Shown here: piece by piece, positions 1-7,265 of the stretch
Position numbering within the stretch: position 1 is the stretch's first letter
Layout: the number at the start of each line of letters is the position of its first letter
Assembly: GCA_038521625.1 (NCBI GenBank)
Contig: JBCBKP010000011.1
Coordinates: 25,893-89,892, forward strand
Length of the DNA stretch: 64,000 nt
Direction of reading: 5' to 3'
Source: JBCBKP01 sp038521625
Lineage (GTDB): Bacteria; Planctomycetota; Phycisphaerae; Phycisphaerales; UBA1924
Notes under the pieces: model-generated
Database searches by the model: none
What the model saw: only the letters and a program-made list of their open reading frames with translations
Told to the model about the DNA's origin: nothing
Program-made: the position numbers and the translations under genes

Positions 1-105
1 GGCGCCGATGAGTTCGACGACGAGCACGGCGGCGGCGGCGACAAGCCCGGTGAGCAGTGCTCCCGCGACGACGGCCTTGGATCGGTTCTTGGTGAGCTTG
101 AACAC
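1..105 (-). CDS. N-terminus of a small single-pass membrane or secreted protein (partial)
   Basis: Only the first 35 codons lie in the window; the gene runs off its left edge. The GTG start at 105 is chosen because a near-perfect Shine-Dalgarno (AAGGAGGT) lies a few bases upstream on the minus strand at about 112-119. The peptide begins MFKLTKNRSK, a positively charged head, and continues with about 22 Ala/Val/Leu residues, which is a signal anchor or signal peptide. No family can be named from this fragment. It diverges from the aldehyde dehydrogenase gene at 231. Confidence 0.6.
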   Translation of the reverse strand, partial: MFKLTKNRSKAVVAGALLTGLVAAAAVLVVELIGA

Positions 106-230
106 GGCGCACCTCCTTCGGCCTGCGGGGCCCGGCGGTGTCAGGATGCTGCCCGCTGTATCACTGGTAGTTGGGGACGGGCTCGGGCCCGCTTGCTGGT
201 CGTCGGTGTTGCACGGAATCGGGGTTCGAG

Positions 231-1673
231 ATGACGACGCGGTCGTTCGGCATGTTCATCGGTGGCGAGGCGGTGGCTGGCGGGCGGTCGCTGGAGGTGC
301 TCGACAAGTGGACCGGTGCCGTCGTAGGGCATGCGGCGCTGGGATCGGCCGAGGAGTTGGAACAAGCGATCGCGGCGGCGGTGGGCGCGGAACCGGAGAT
401 GGCCGGGCTGGCGATCCACCGGCGGCGTGATGCGCTGCTCGGGCTTGCGGACGGGATCGGGTCGCGGCGGGACGAGTTCGCGGAGATGCTGCGGGCCGAG
501 GCGGGCAAGCCGATCACGGCGGCGCGGGGCGAGGTCGAGCGGACGATCGTGACGATCCGGTCGGCGGCCGGGGAGGCCGAGCGTCTCGGGGGCGAGGTGC
601 TCGCGCTGGACACGGAGGCGCGGTCGGAGGGCTACGTCGGGATGGTGAAGCGCGTGCCGGTCGGGGCGTGCTCGTTCATTACGCCGTTCAATTTCCCGCT
701 GAATCTCGTCGCGCACAAGATCGCGCCGGCGATCGCGTGCGGGTGCCCGTTTGTCTTGAAGCCGGCGGAGCGGACGCCGCTGACGGCGCTGATGATCGGC
801 GAGGAGCTGGCGAAGCTCGGGCTGCCGGCGGGGTCATGGAGCATCTTGGCGCTGGATGTCGGTGACGCCGGGCCGCTGGTCGGGGACGATCGGTTCAAGC
901 TGCTGAGCTTCACGGGCTCACAGACGGTCGGCTGGGCGTTGAAGGCCAAGGCGGGGAAGAAGAAGGTCGCGCTCGAGTTGGGCGGGAACGCGGCGTGCGT
1001 GGTGGACGAGAGCGCGGACGTGGACGACGCGGCGGAGCGGATCGTGGTCGGCGGGTACGGGTATTCGGGGCAGAGCTGCATCAGCGTGCAGCGGGTGCTT
1101 GTGCACGAGAGCCGGTACGACGAGCTTCGTGAGGCGATGGTCGGGAGGGTCTCGGAGCTGGCGCACGGCGACACGCGCGACGCCGAGACGGTGGTCGGGC
1201 CGCTGATTGACGAGGCGGCGGCGGCTCGGGTGGAGGCGTGGATCGAAGAGGCTCGCGCCGGCGGGGCGTCGGTCTTGTGCGGCGGGACGCGGGAGGCGAC
1301 GGCGGGCGGCGCGAGGAGCCTTGTGCGCGGCGCGGTGCTCGCGGGCGTGGCGCCGGACGCGCGGCTGGCCTGCGACGAGGTCTTCGGCCCGGTGACGGTG
1401 CTGGAGCGGTTCGGGTCGTTCGATGAGGCGCTCGAGCGTGTGAACGACAGTGATTTCGGATTGCAGGCGGGGGTGTTCACGCGGGACATCGGTCGGTCGC
1501 ACGCGGCGTGGGACCGGCTGCGCGTCGGTGCGGTCTTGATCAACGAGATCCCGAGCTGGCGTGTGGACCCGATGCCGTACGGGGGCGTGAAGGACAGCGG
1601 TCTGGGTCGCGAGGGGCCGCGGTACGCGATCGAGGAGATGACGGAGCGGCGGATGATGGTGGTGCGGGGGTAG
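231..1673 (+). CDS. NAD(P)-dependent aldehyde dehydrogenase
   Basis: A 480-residue cytoplasmic aldehyde dehydrogenase of normal length that oxidises an aldehyde to the acid (or acyl-CoA) with NAD(P). Visible catalytic elements are Asn154 in TPFNFPLN, the general base Glu249 in ELGGNA, and the nucleophile Cys283 in GQSCIS. The spacing is close to that of non-phosphorylating GAPDH and lactaldehyde dehydrogenases. A conserved C-terminal segment EVFGPV is also present. The ATG at 231 is preferred over the GTG at 171 because the family fold starts there, but no strong ribosome binding site is seen. The gene converges with the minus-strand gene ending at 1705. The substrate cannot be read from the sequence. 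Confidence 0.93.
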   Translation: MTTRSFGMFIGGEAVAGGRSLEVLDKWTGAVVGHAALGSAEELEQAIAAAVGAEPEMAGLAIHRRRDALLGLADGIGSRRDEFAEMLRAEAGKPITAARGEVERTIVTIRSAAGEAERLGGEVLALDTEARSEGYVGMVKRVPVGACSFITPFNFPLNLVAHKIAPAIACGCPFVLKPAERTPLTALMIGEELAKLGLPAGSWSILALDVGDAGPLVGDDRFKLLSFTGSQTVGWALKAKAGKKKVALELGGNAACVVDESADVDDAAERIVVGGYGYSGQSCISVQRVLVHESRYDELREAMVGRVSELAHGDTRDAETVVGPLIDEAAAARVEAWIEEARAGGASVLCGGTREATAGGARSLVRGAVLAGVAPDARLACDEVFGPVTVLERFGSFDEALERVNDSDFGLQAGVFTRDIGRSHAAWDRLRVGAVLINEIPSWRVDPMPYGGVKDSGLGREGPRYAIEEMTERRMMVVRG

Positions 1674-1704
1674 GTCTGCCGGAGCCGATCTACGTCCGAG
1701 GCTG

Positions 1705-1953
1705 CTATCGGGTCTCGACTACGGGCTCGTTCGTCAGCCAGGTGACGAAGTGGTGGCACGCGTCGTTCTTCGACCGGTATCTCGCTTCGAGGTGCTTCTT
1801 GCCTCGCTCAATGGCGTAGAGCTGGTACTCCATAAAGCCGACGTGGAAAACCGCGACGTCCTCGGGTGGATTCACTCCGATTCTGAAGATGCGATAGCTT
1901 TCGCGCGGCACGCCCCTCGCGTCGAGCAGCCTGCGCATTCGCCGGATCGTCAT
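1705..1953 (-). CDS. Small protein resembling polymorphic-toxin immunity proteins
   Basis: An 82-residue protein starting at the ATG at 1953, seven bases after the gamma-glutamyltransferase stop, so it is probably the last gene of that unit. The pattern is LL...GVP...Y.I near the N-terminus, then a tryptophan-free core with Y.LYAIERGKK, then an AC..F..WL ending. This layout recalls a widespread family of small immunity-like proteins with an ERGxK motif (the Imm59 type), recalled from memory and not checked. No toxin gene lies beside it. The longer minus-strand reading frame (start at 2184) overlaps the coding end of ggt and its extra N-terminus looks like noise. Confidence 0.6.
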   Translation of the reverse strand: MTIRRMRRLLDARGVPRESYRIFRIGVNPPEDVAVFHVGFMEYQLYAIERGKKHLEARYRSKNDACHHFVTWLTNEPVVETR

Positions 1954-1960
1954 CGATGAA

Positions 1961-3661
1961 TCAATACCCCACGGCCTGGCCGTCGGAGCGTTGGTCCGAG
2001 CCGGCGACGTAGGAGATGTTGGGCAGGTCGGGGCGGTTGGCGTGCTGCGGCAGGTTCTGGTCGAGGACGCGGATGACCTGGCCCCGGCCGAAGCTGGCGG
2101 AGGCAGAGCGGAACCGGCGGACCTCGTGGCCGAGGCTTTCGAGTCGCTCGTAGGTCGACTCGTCGAAGCCGGGCTCGAGGTCAACCTCGAGTCCCTCTTT
2201 GACCTGCCAGCGCGGGGCGTCGAGCGCGGCCTGGGCGTTCTGGTTCCAGTGCAGCATGCGGCACATGACCTGCTGGTGGCCCTGGGGCTGCATGAAGCCG
2301 CCCATGACGCCGAAGGTCATGACGGGGCGCTCGGGCTTGCCGGGCTCGGGCGTGGTGGTGACGAAGCCGGGGATGATGGTGTGGTAGGGGCGCTTGTTGG
2401 GGCCGACCCGGTTGGGGTGGCCCTCGTCGAGGACGAAGCAGGCGCCGCGGTTCTGGAGGCTGACGCCGGTGCCGGGGACGACGACGCCGGAGCCGAAGCC
2501 GGTGTAGTTGGACTGGATGAACGAGACCATGTTGCCGCGGTCGTCTGCGGTGGTGAGCAGGACGGTGCCGCCGGTCTTGGGCGTGCCGTGGTCGAAGTCC
2601 TGGGCGCGGGAGCGGTCGATGAGCCGGGCGCGCGACTCGAGGTAGTCCTCGCGGAGCAGATCGGCGGGGTCGATGTCCATGTAGCGCGGGTCGGCGATGT
2701 AGCGGTCGGCGTCGCGGAATGCGAGCTTCATCGCCTCGATCTGGATGTGCAGGCAGTCCGGGTCGTCGGGCTCCATAGAGGCGATGTCGAACCGCCTGAG
2801 GATGCCCAGCGCGATCAGCGCGGTCATGCCCTGGCCGTTGGGCGGGATCTCGTGGAGCCGCCAGCCGTGGTAGTCGATGTGCATGGGCCGGACCCAGTCG
2901 GACTCGTGCCGCTCGAGGTCTGAGCCGCGGATGGCGCCGCCGAACTCGCGGCTGTGGGCGTCGAGCCTGCGGGCGAAGTCGCCGGCGTAGAACTCGCGTC
3001 CGTCGGTCTCGGCGATTGCTTGGAGGGTGTCGGCGTGGTCGGCGAGGACTTTCCAGTCGCCGGGGCGCGGTGCCTCTTTCCCGCTGGGGCCGTTGGTGCT
3101 GAAGGTGTCGAAGAAGCCCTGGTGGACGCCGGTTTGGTAGCGGCGGAGGACGCCGGCGTAGGAGCGGCCGACTCCGGGGGCGAGCGGGTGGCCGTTGCGC
3201 GCGTAGCGGATGGCGGGCTCGGCGACCTCGCGCATGGACATGATGCCGTAGTTCTGGACGGCCTCGATCCACCCGGCGGGGGCGCCCGGCGTCGTGACGC
3301 CGTCGTAGCCGGCGAAGCCGATGCGTTCCTGGCCCGAGTATCGGTCCGGCGTCATGAGTGCGGGGGACTGGCCCGAGGAGTTGAGGCCGTGGATGCCGCC
3401 GCCGGTCCAGATGAGGGCGAAATTGTCGGAGCCGATGCCGTTGCCGGAGGGCTCGAGGACGGTGAGGGCCATCGCGGTGGCGACCGCGGCGTCGATGGCG
3501 TTGCCGCCCTTGCGGAGGATCTCGAGGCCGGCCTGGGCGGCGAGCGGGTGGCTGGTCGCGACCATGTTGGTGCCGAGCACGGGCTGGCGCCTGGAGTCGT
3601 AGGGGAGGCGGGTGGAGAGGGTCTGGAAGTCCGCGGTGGATTCGGGCTGGCTGGTGCTCAT
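1961..3661 (-). CDS. ggt: Gamma-glutamyltransferase family protein
   Basis: A 566-residue protein of the gamma-glutamyltranspeptidase family (Ntn hydrolases), which cleave or transfer the gamma-glutamyl group of glutathione and similar peptides. The start VATSHPLAAQAG and the segment GGNAIDAAVA are family signatures. The predicted autocleavage and catalytic Thr366 lies in GGTVLLTT followed by DDRGN, equivalent to the TTHxS...GN region of E. coli Ggt. A C-terminal GGFMQPQGH is also typical. No signal peptide is visible at the chosen start, unlike periplasmic Ggt, so it may be cytoplasmic. It lies nine bases after the PLP-enzyme gene and probably shares its transcript, although a TAAGCT hexamer six bases before its ATG could be its own promoter. 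Confidence 0.93.
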   Translation of the reverse strand: MSTSQPESTADFQTLSTRLPYDSRRQPVLGTNMVATSHPLAAQAGLEILRKGGNAIDAAVATAMALTVLEPSGNGIGSDNFALIWTGGGIHGLNSSGQSPALMTPDRYSGQERIGFAGYDGVTTPGAPAGWIEAVQNYGIMSMREVAEPAIRYARNGHPLAPGVGRSYAGVLRRYQTGVHQGFFDTFSTNGPSGKEAPRPGDWKVLADHADTLQAIAETDGREFYAGDFARRLDAHSREFGGAIRGSDLERHESDWVRPMHIDYHGWRLHEIPPNGQGMTALIALGILRRFDIASMEPDDPDCLHIQIEAMKLAFRDADRYIADPRYMDIDPADLLREDYLESRARLIDRSRAQDFDHGTPKTGGTVLLTTADDRGNMVSFIQSNYTGFGSGVVVPGTGVSLQNRGACFVLDEGHPNRVGPNKRPYHTIIPGFVTTTPEPGKPERPVMTFGVMGGFMQPQGHQQVMCRMLHWNQNAQAALDAPRWQVKEGLEVDLEPGFDESTYERLESLGHEVRRFRSASASFGRGQVIRVLDQNLPQHANRPDLPNISYVAGSDQRSDGQAVGY

Positions 3662-3667
3662 GGGGGC

Positions 3668-3673
3668 AGCTTA
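3668..3673 (-). promoter_or_regulatory. -10-like hexamer six bases before the ggt start (possible leaderless promoter)
   Basis: On the minus strand TAAGCT is followed by GCCCCC and then the ATG of ggt. The TAA is also the stop codon of the upstream gene. The spacing equals that seen at five other starts in this window. No -35 element is evident. Confidence 0.35.
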
Positions 3674-4897
3674 CCCCGGAGCGTGGCGAAAGAAGGTATC
3701 GATCTGATCGATCGTGTTGCCGGTGTTGACCGAGATCCGGCAGGCGTTGAGCGGTTCGGCGAACGCTCGGAAGACGAGCTTGCGGTCGGAGGGCGCCCGG
3801 TCGCGGAAGAGCCGGCGGAAGACGTCGGCGCTGCTTCGGCCCACGACCTCGACCGCGCTGATCGGCGTGGCGAGGGCGGGGTCGGCGGGCGAGCGGAGCG
3901 CGAAATCGGGGTCGTCCGAGGCCCGCTCGCGGACGCGGGCGGCGAGGCGAGCGCGTCGCTCGGTGTCGGCGGCGAGGTTCGACTGCAGGCGGACGCACTC
4001 GGCGAGGACGGGCCAGGCGGTGGGGTCGTGGGTGCCCCAGTCCTCGAGCGCTCGGGCGGTGCCGTCCCAGCGGCGCTGGCCCCAGGTGACGACCATGGGT
4101 TCGAGCCGGTCGATGACGTCCTGGGTGAACCAGGCGAGGCCGTGGCACTTGGGGGACTGGAGCCATTTGTGGGCGCTGGTGGCGAGGGCGTCGACGCCGA
4201 GCGTGCGGACGTCGACGGGTTCCATGCCGACGGACTGGGCCGCGTCGGCGAGAACGAGGTCGACGCCGTTCTGGCGCGCGGCGTCCGCGATGGCGCGGAC
4301 GGGGTGTCGCATGCCGACGGTGTTGTCGATGGTGGGCAGGACCAGGACGCGTGTGTTCGGTCGGATCTCGCGGGTGTGGAGGTCGATGACCTCGGCTTCG
4401 GTGAGATCGCGGGCGCGTTCGATCGGGAGCGCGAAGCTGCGGGTCTGGTAGCCGAGGCGGCGGCCCCAGTGCTCGAAGCAGCGGCTCGCGCCGTCGTGGT
4501 TGAGGTTGCTGAAGAGGACCTCGTCGCCGGGCTCGAGCGGGAGCCCCTGTGCGAGCAGATTCATGGCCTCGGTGGTCGTGCGCAAGCGGGCGACGTTGTC
4601 GGGCCGTGCGCCGATGACCGCGGCGACATCCGTCCGGGCCTGCTCGATCTCGTCGGCCCGGGCGCCGCCCCAGACGTGGAGCCAGGGGTTGCGCTCGGTC
4701 TCGCGGGCGAGGCGGCTCGCGAGGTCGATGACCTCTGCGGGGGCGGTGCCGATGGAGGCGTGGTTGAGGTAGATGAGGTCGCGGTCGAGGAGGGAGCCGG
4801 CGGGTCGTGGCTCGTCGGCGCGGGCGCTGTCGAGCAGCGCGGGGGCGGCGATGGGCAGCGCGGCGGCGGCGCGGAGGAGGTCTCGGCGGGTGGTCAT
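3671..4897 (-). CDS. Class V aminotransferase-fold PLP enzyme, exported (Tat-type signal)
   Basis: A 408-residue PLP-dependent enzyme of the class V aminotransferase, cysteine desulfurase and isopenicillin-N-epimerase group. The cofactor lysine is Lys244 in SAHKWLQ, preceded by an aspartate-containing LADAAQSVG. The N-terminus MTTRRDLLRAAAALPIA has a twin-arginine and hydrophobic stretch, so export by Tat is likely, as for several IPN-epimerase-like proteins. The ATG at 4897 is chosen over the upstream start at 4924 because it puts RR at the right place. It heads a minus-strand unit with ggt and a small immunity-like gene. The reaction is not predictable beyond the superfamily. Confidence 0.85.
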   Translation of the reverse strand: MTTRRDLLRAAAALPIAAPALLDSARADEPRPAGSLLDRDLIYLNHASIGTAPAEVIDLASRLARETERNPWLHVWGGARADEIEQARTDVAAVIGARPDNVARLRTTTEAMNLLAQGLPLEPGDEVLFSNLNHDGASRCFEHWGRRLGYQTRSFALPIERARDLTEAEVIDLHTREIRPNTRVLVLPTIDNTVGMRHPVRAIADAARQNGVDLVLADAAQSVGMEPVDVRTLGVDALATSAHKWLQSPKCHGLAWFTQDVIDRLEPMVVTWGQRRWDGTARALEDWGTHDPTAWPVLAECVRLQSNLAADTERRARLAARVRERASDDPDFALRSPADPALATPISAVEVVGRSSADVFRRLFRDRAPSDRKLVFRAFAEPLNACRISVNTGNTIDQIDTFFRHAPG

Positions 4898-4903
4898 CCG
4901 GGC

Positions 4904-4909
4904 AGCGTA
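4904..4909 (-). promoter_or_regulatory. -10-like hexamer six bases before the PLP-enzyme start
   Basis: The minus strand reads TACGCT, then GCCCGG, then ATG. No Shine-Dalgarno sequence precedes this start, so a leaderless mRNA is plausible. No clear -35 is visible. Confidence 0.4.
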
Positions 4910-4926
4910 ATGGACCGGACTCAAAG

Positions 4927-4955
4927 CACGGGGGGCCCTCTCGGGCCCCCGCGTG
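4927..4955 (-). terminator. Strong stem-loop after the 5'-nucleotidase gene
   Basis: Perfect eight-base arms (4931-4938 and 4943-4950) close on a four-base loop. The stem extends by CACG/CGTG with one bulged base. On the minus strand it is followed by CTTTGAG, a weak T-tract. It separates the 5'-nucleotidase from the next minus-strand unit and probably terminates the former. Confidence 0.6.
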
Positions 4956-4987
4956 TGTGAGAATTGAGTGTGTTGCTGGGCGGCGTC

Positions 4988-6970
4988 TTAGCTGGCGCGC
5001 TCGGCGAAGAACGTCTCGAGGAAGAGCTCGACGTCGGCCATGCTGAGGATGTTGTCGCCGTTGAGGTCGGCGGCGAGCTCGTTGGCGACGAAGGCGTCGC
5101 CGAAGGCGGCGGCGTCGGCGAATGTGAAGCGTCCGTCCTCGTTGGCGTCGATCCGGTCGACGGTGGAGCGGACGTCGCGGATGCGGCCTTCGCCGCCGGC
5201 GGGGTAGTCGGCGGCGCGGACGGTGCCGCCGAGGTCCTGCTGGATGTAGGCGGTCAGGGCGTCCTGCTCGCTGACACCGCGGCGGGTGGCAACGGTGCCG
5301 TCGATCGGGTACTCGTCGCCGCCGCGGCCGCCGGTGAAGAAGCCGGCGGTGAACTCGCTGGTGACGATGGTGACGGTCGGCGCGCCGGGGACGACCTCGC
5401 CGTTCTCGGCGATCTTGGTGCCGTCGTCGAGCGTGATCGAGATCACTCGCTCGCCCTGCTGGGTGATCTCGAAGGTGAGATCGTCGGTCGAGGCCTGTTG
5501 GCGCCGGCTGTCGTAGACGAGCTTGAAGCCGGAGATCTGCGGGTAGCGGCCGGTGCCGTCCTCGTTGCTGAAGACGGCGGAGACGCCGTTCTCCATCATG
5601 GCGAGGAAGATCTCGGGGGTGACGCCCTCGAGCGTGGCGATCTCGTTGTCGAACGAGAGGATCGACGCGATGTCGATGTCGGTGATGGCGCCGGGGCCGA
5701 TGATCGAGTCGTTGCGGGTCCCGCCGCCGTTGGTCATCGCGATGACCGGGTTGGTGCCGAGGTCCAGCGACCCGGCGTCGACCAGGTCCTGGATGGCGTC
5801 GAGGTAGGCGTCCGAGGTGAGGTTGCCCTGGTTGGTCTCGCCCGCGCGGATCTCGCTGCGGCGTCCGTCGAGGCCGACCTCGGTGCTGCCGATGCGGGTC
5901 GCGTCGCCGATGAGGGCGGTCACCGGGTCGGTGACCTGGGTCTGGATGTCGGCCTGGGCGTCGACGGCGTCGGGCGCGACCGAGGAGATCCGCACCTGGC
6001 CCGAGCCCGAGCCGACCGAGACGAGCTCGCCGGCGGCGTCGAACTCGAGGACGAGGCGGCCGAAGTAGGCGTAGTCGCCCGAGGTCGAGACGACCGGGAC
6101 GAAGCGGCCGTCGAGGTCGGTGTTGGCGCGCGGGTAGCCGGTGCCGCCCAGCGGGCCGGGCGCGGCGAAGGGCGAGTCGCCCGGGATCAGCAGGTCGGCG
6201 GGGTTGGCGAACAGCTCGCCGCCGCCGGCGGCGACGACCGCGTCGAGGCCGCGCGTGTTCGCGATGACGTTGTACTCCTGGCTGACGCCCTGGAGGTGGG
6301 CGGAGAGGATGATGATCTCGACGCCCTGGCCCCGGAGGTTGTCGATCTCGGCCTGCACGGCGGGGATCACCGGGTTGATGATGGTGTTGCCGGTGCTGGA
6401 GATGGTGCCGAGCTGCTCGGTGGTGGCACCGATGACGCCGACCTGGCGTCCGGCGACGTTGAAGATCGCGCTCGGGACGACGAGCGCGTCGAGCGCGGGC
6501 TCGCCCGTGAAGTCGAGGTTGGCCGAGAGGAAGGCCGGCGTGTTGTTGGCGATGCCGGTCAGGTGGCTGGCGAGTGGGCCGGTGCCGAAGTCGAACTCGT
6601 GGTTGCCGAGGCTGAGCACGTCGAAGCCCATCAGGTCGATCGCGATGGAGTCGAAGTAGGGGAATCGCTCGGTCGGCTCGCCGACGTCGTTGAGGCCGAA
6701 CTCCGGGCCGGCGAGGATCGAGTCGCCGGCGTAGATCTTGAGTGCGCCGCTGTTCGCCCCGGCGGCCGCGTTGGCGGCGCTGTTGATGGCGGTCGAGAAG
6801 CGGGCGACGCCGCCGAAGGCCTCGTTCGGGCTCGGGAGGCCCAGGAGCTGGCTCTCGCCGTCGGAGGTGTGGAGGACCTCGAGGGTGAAGTCCACGGGGC
6901 CGACGCTGTTCTGCGCGCAGGCCGCGCCGGAGGCGGCGACGAGGGCGGCGGCGGTGATACGGATGAGCAT
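4988..6970 (-). CDS. Secreted 5'-nucleotidase / metallophosphatase with dockerin-like tail
   Basis: A 660-residue protein with a signal peptide (residues 1 to about 19, ending AACAQ). A calcineurin-like metallophosphatase domain carries LHTSD, YAGDS and LGNHEFDFG motifs, and a 5'-nucleotidase C-terminal domain contains the TNGGGTR segment. It belongs to the UshA/CpdB group, which removes phosphate from extracellular nucleotides. The last 60 residues hold two Asp-rich calcium-binding-like loops (DANEDGRF and DLNGDNILS) typical of the planctomycete dockerin-like tail, perhaps for attachment to other surface proteins. The start ATG has an AAGGGGA ribosome binding site. A LacI-type palindrome sits directly upstream. 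It is transcribed away from the T6SS island. Confidence 0.9.
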   Translation of the reverse strand: MLIRITAAALVAASGAACAQNSVGPVDFTLEVLHTSDGESQLLGLPSPNEAFGGVARFSTAINSAANAAAGANSGALKIYAGDSILAGPEFGLNDVGEPTERFPYFDSIAIDLMGFDVLSLGNHEFDFGTGPLASHLTGIANNTPAFLSANLDFTGEPALDALVVPSAIFNVAGRQVGVIGATTEQLGTISSTGNTIINPVIPAVQAEIDNLRGQGVEIIILSAHLQGVSQEYNVIANTRGLDAVVAAGGGELFANPADLLIPGDSPFAAPGPLGGTGYPRANTDLDGRFVPVVSTSGDYAYFGRLVLEFDAAGELVSVGSGSGQVRISSVAPDAVDAQADIQTQVTDPVTALIGDATRIGSTEVGLDGRRSEIRAGETNQGNLTSDAYLDAIQDLVDAGSLDLGTNPVIAMTNGGGTRNDSIIGPGAITDIDIASILSFDNEIATLEGVTPEIFLAMMENGVSAVFSNEDGTGRYPQISGFKLVYDSRRQQASTDDLTFEITQQGERVISITLDDGTKIAENGEVVPGAPTVTIVTSEFTAGFFTGGRGGDEYPIDGTVATRRGVSEQDALTAYIQQDLGGTVRAADYPAGGEGRIRDVRSTVDRIDANEDGRFTFADAAAFGDAFVANELAADLNGDNILSMADVELFLETFFAERAS

Positions 6971-6985
6971 CGATCTTTCCCCTTT

Positions 6986-6999
6986 GGAAGCGCGTTTCC
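6986..6999. promoter_or_regulatory. LacI-family-like operator palindrome
   Basis: The 14 bases GGAAGCGCGTTTCC form a near-perfect palindrome with one mismatch around a central CG. This is the layout of LacI/GalR-family operators. It lies 16-29 bases upstream of the 5'-nucleotidase ATG, just outside its ribosome binding site. No regulator of this family is encoded in the window. Confidence 0.4.
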
Positions 7000-7084
7000 G
7001 ATCTCTCTGATCGCGCGGGACGGGCGGCGTCTGTGACGCCCGAACACGCTCTCGCGGATCGTTTTAGAGAGACGCGTCGCGCGG

Positions 7085-7137
7085 GTCGTGCCGCGGGGTG
7101 TGAAAGCTTCATGAAGCGCTCGCTCCCGCGGCACGAC
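7085..7137. repeat. Long inverted repeat in the divergent intergenic region
   Basis: Perfect 13-base arms (7085-7097 and 7125-7137) flank a 27-base spacer. The spacer itself contains the palindrome GCTTCATGAAGC. It lies in the 295-base region between the divergent 5'-nucleotidase and T6SS-island genes. It could fold as an RNA hairpin on either strand or act as a protein-binding site. No T-tract follows, so a simple terminator is less likely. Confidence 0.7.
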
Positions 7138-7265
7138 GCGTGCGGTGCGCCGATTGGTTACGCTCGTGACCCCGCGGGGGGTGCTCGTTTGGCGCGTCGG
7201 TGTAAGTGCGGCGAGCGGTGTGGCTTGCGAAGCGTGCCGGTCGGCCCGCTGGCGGAGCGTGACGG

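Noticed and set aside
2954..7036. Two long plus-strand frames (668 and 690 residues) antisense to the same genes
   Set aside because: Composition is Gly/Val/Asp/Ala repeats mirroring codon bias on the other strand; no domains and no ribosome binding sites.
2181..7112. A 1643-residue minus-strand reading frame covering the ggt, PLP-enzyme and nucleotidase genes
   Set aside because: It is Arg/Pro/His-rich, a typical shadow frame in high-GC DNA, and overlaps three genes with clear family motifs.
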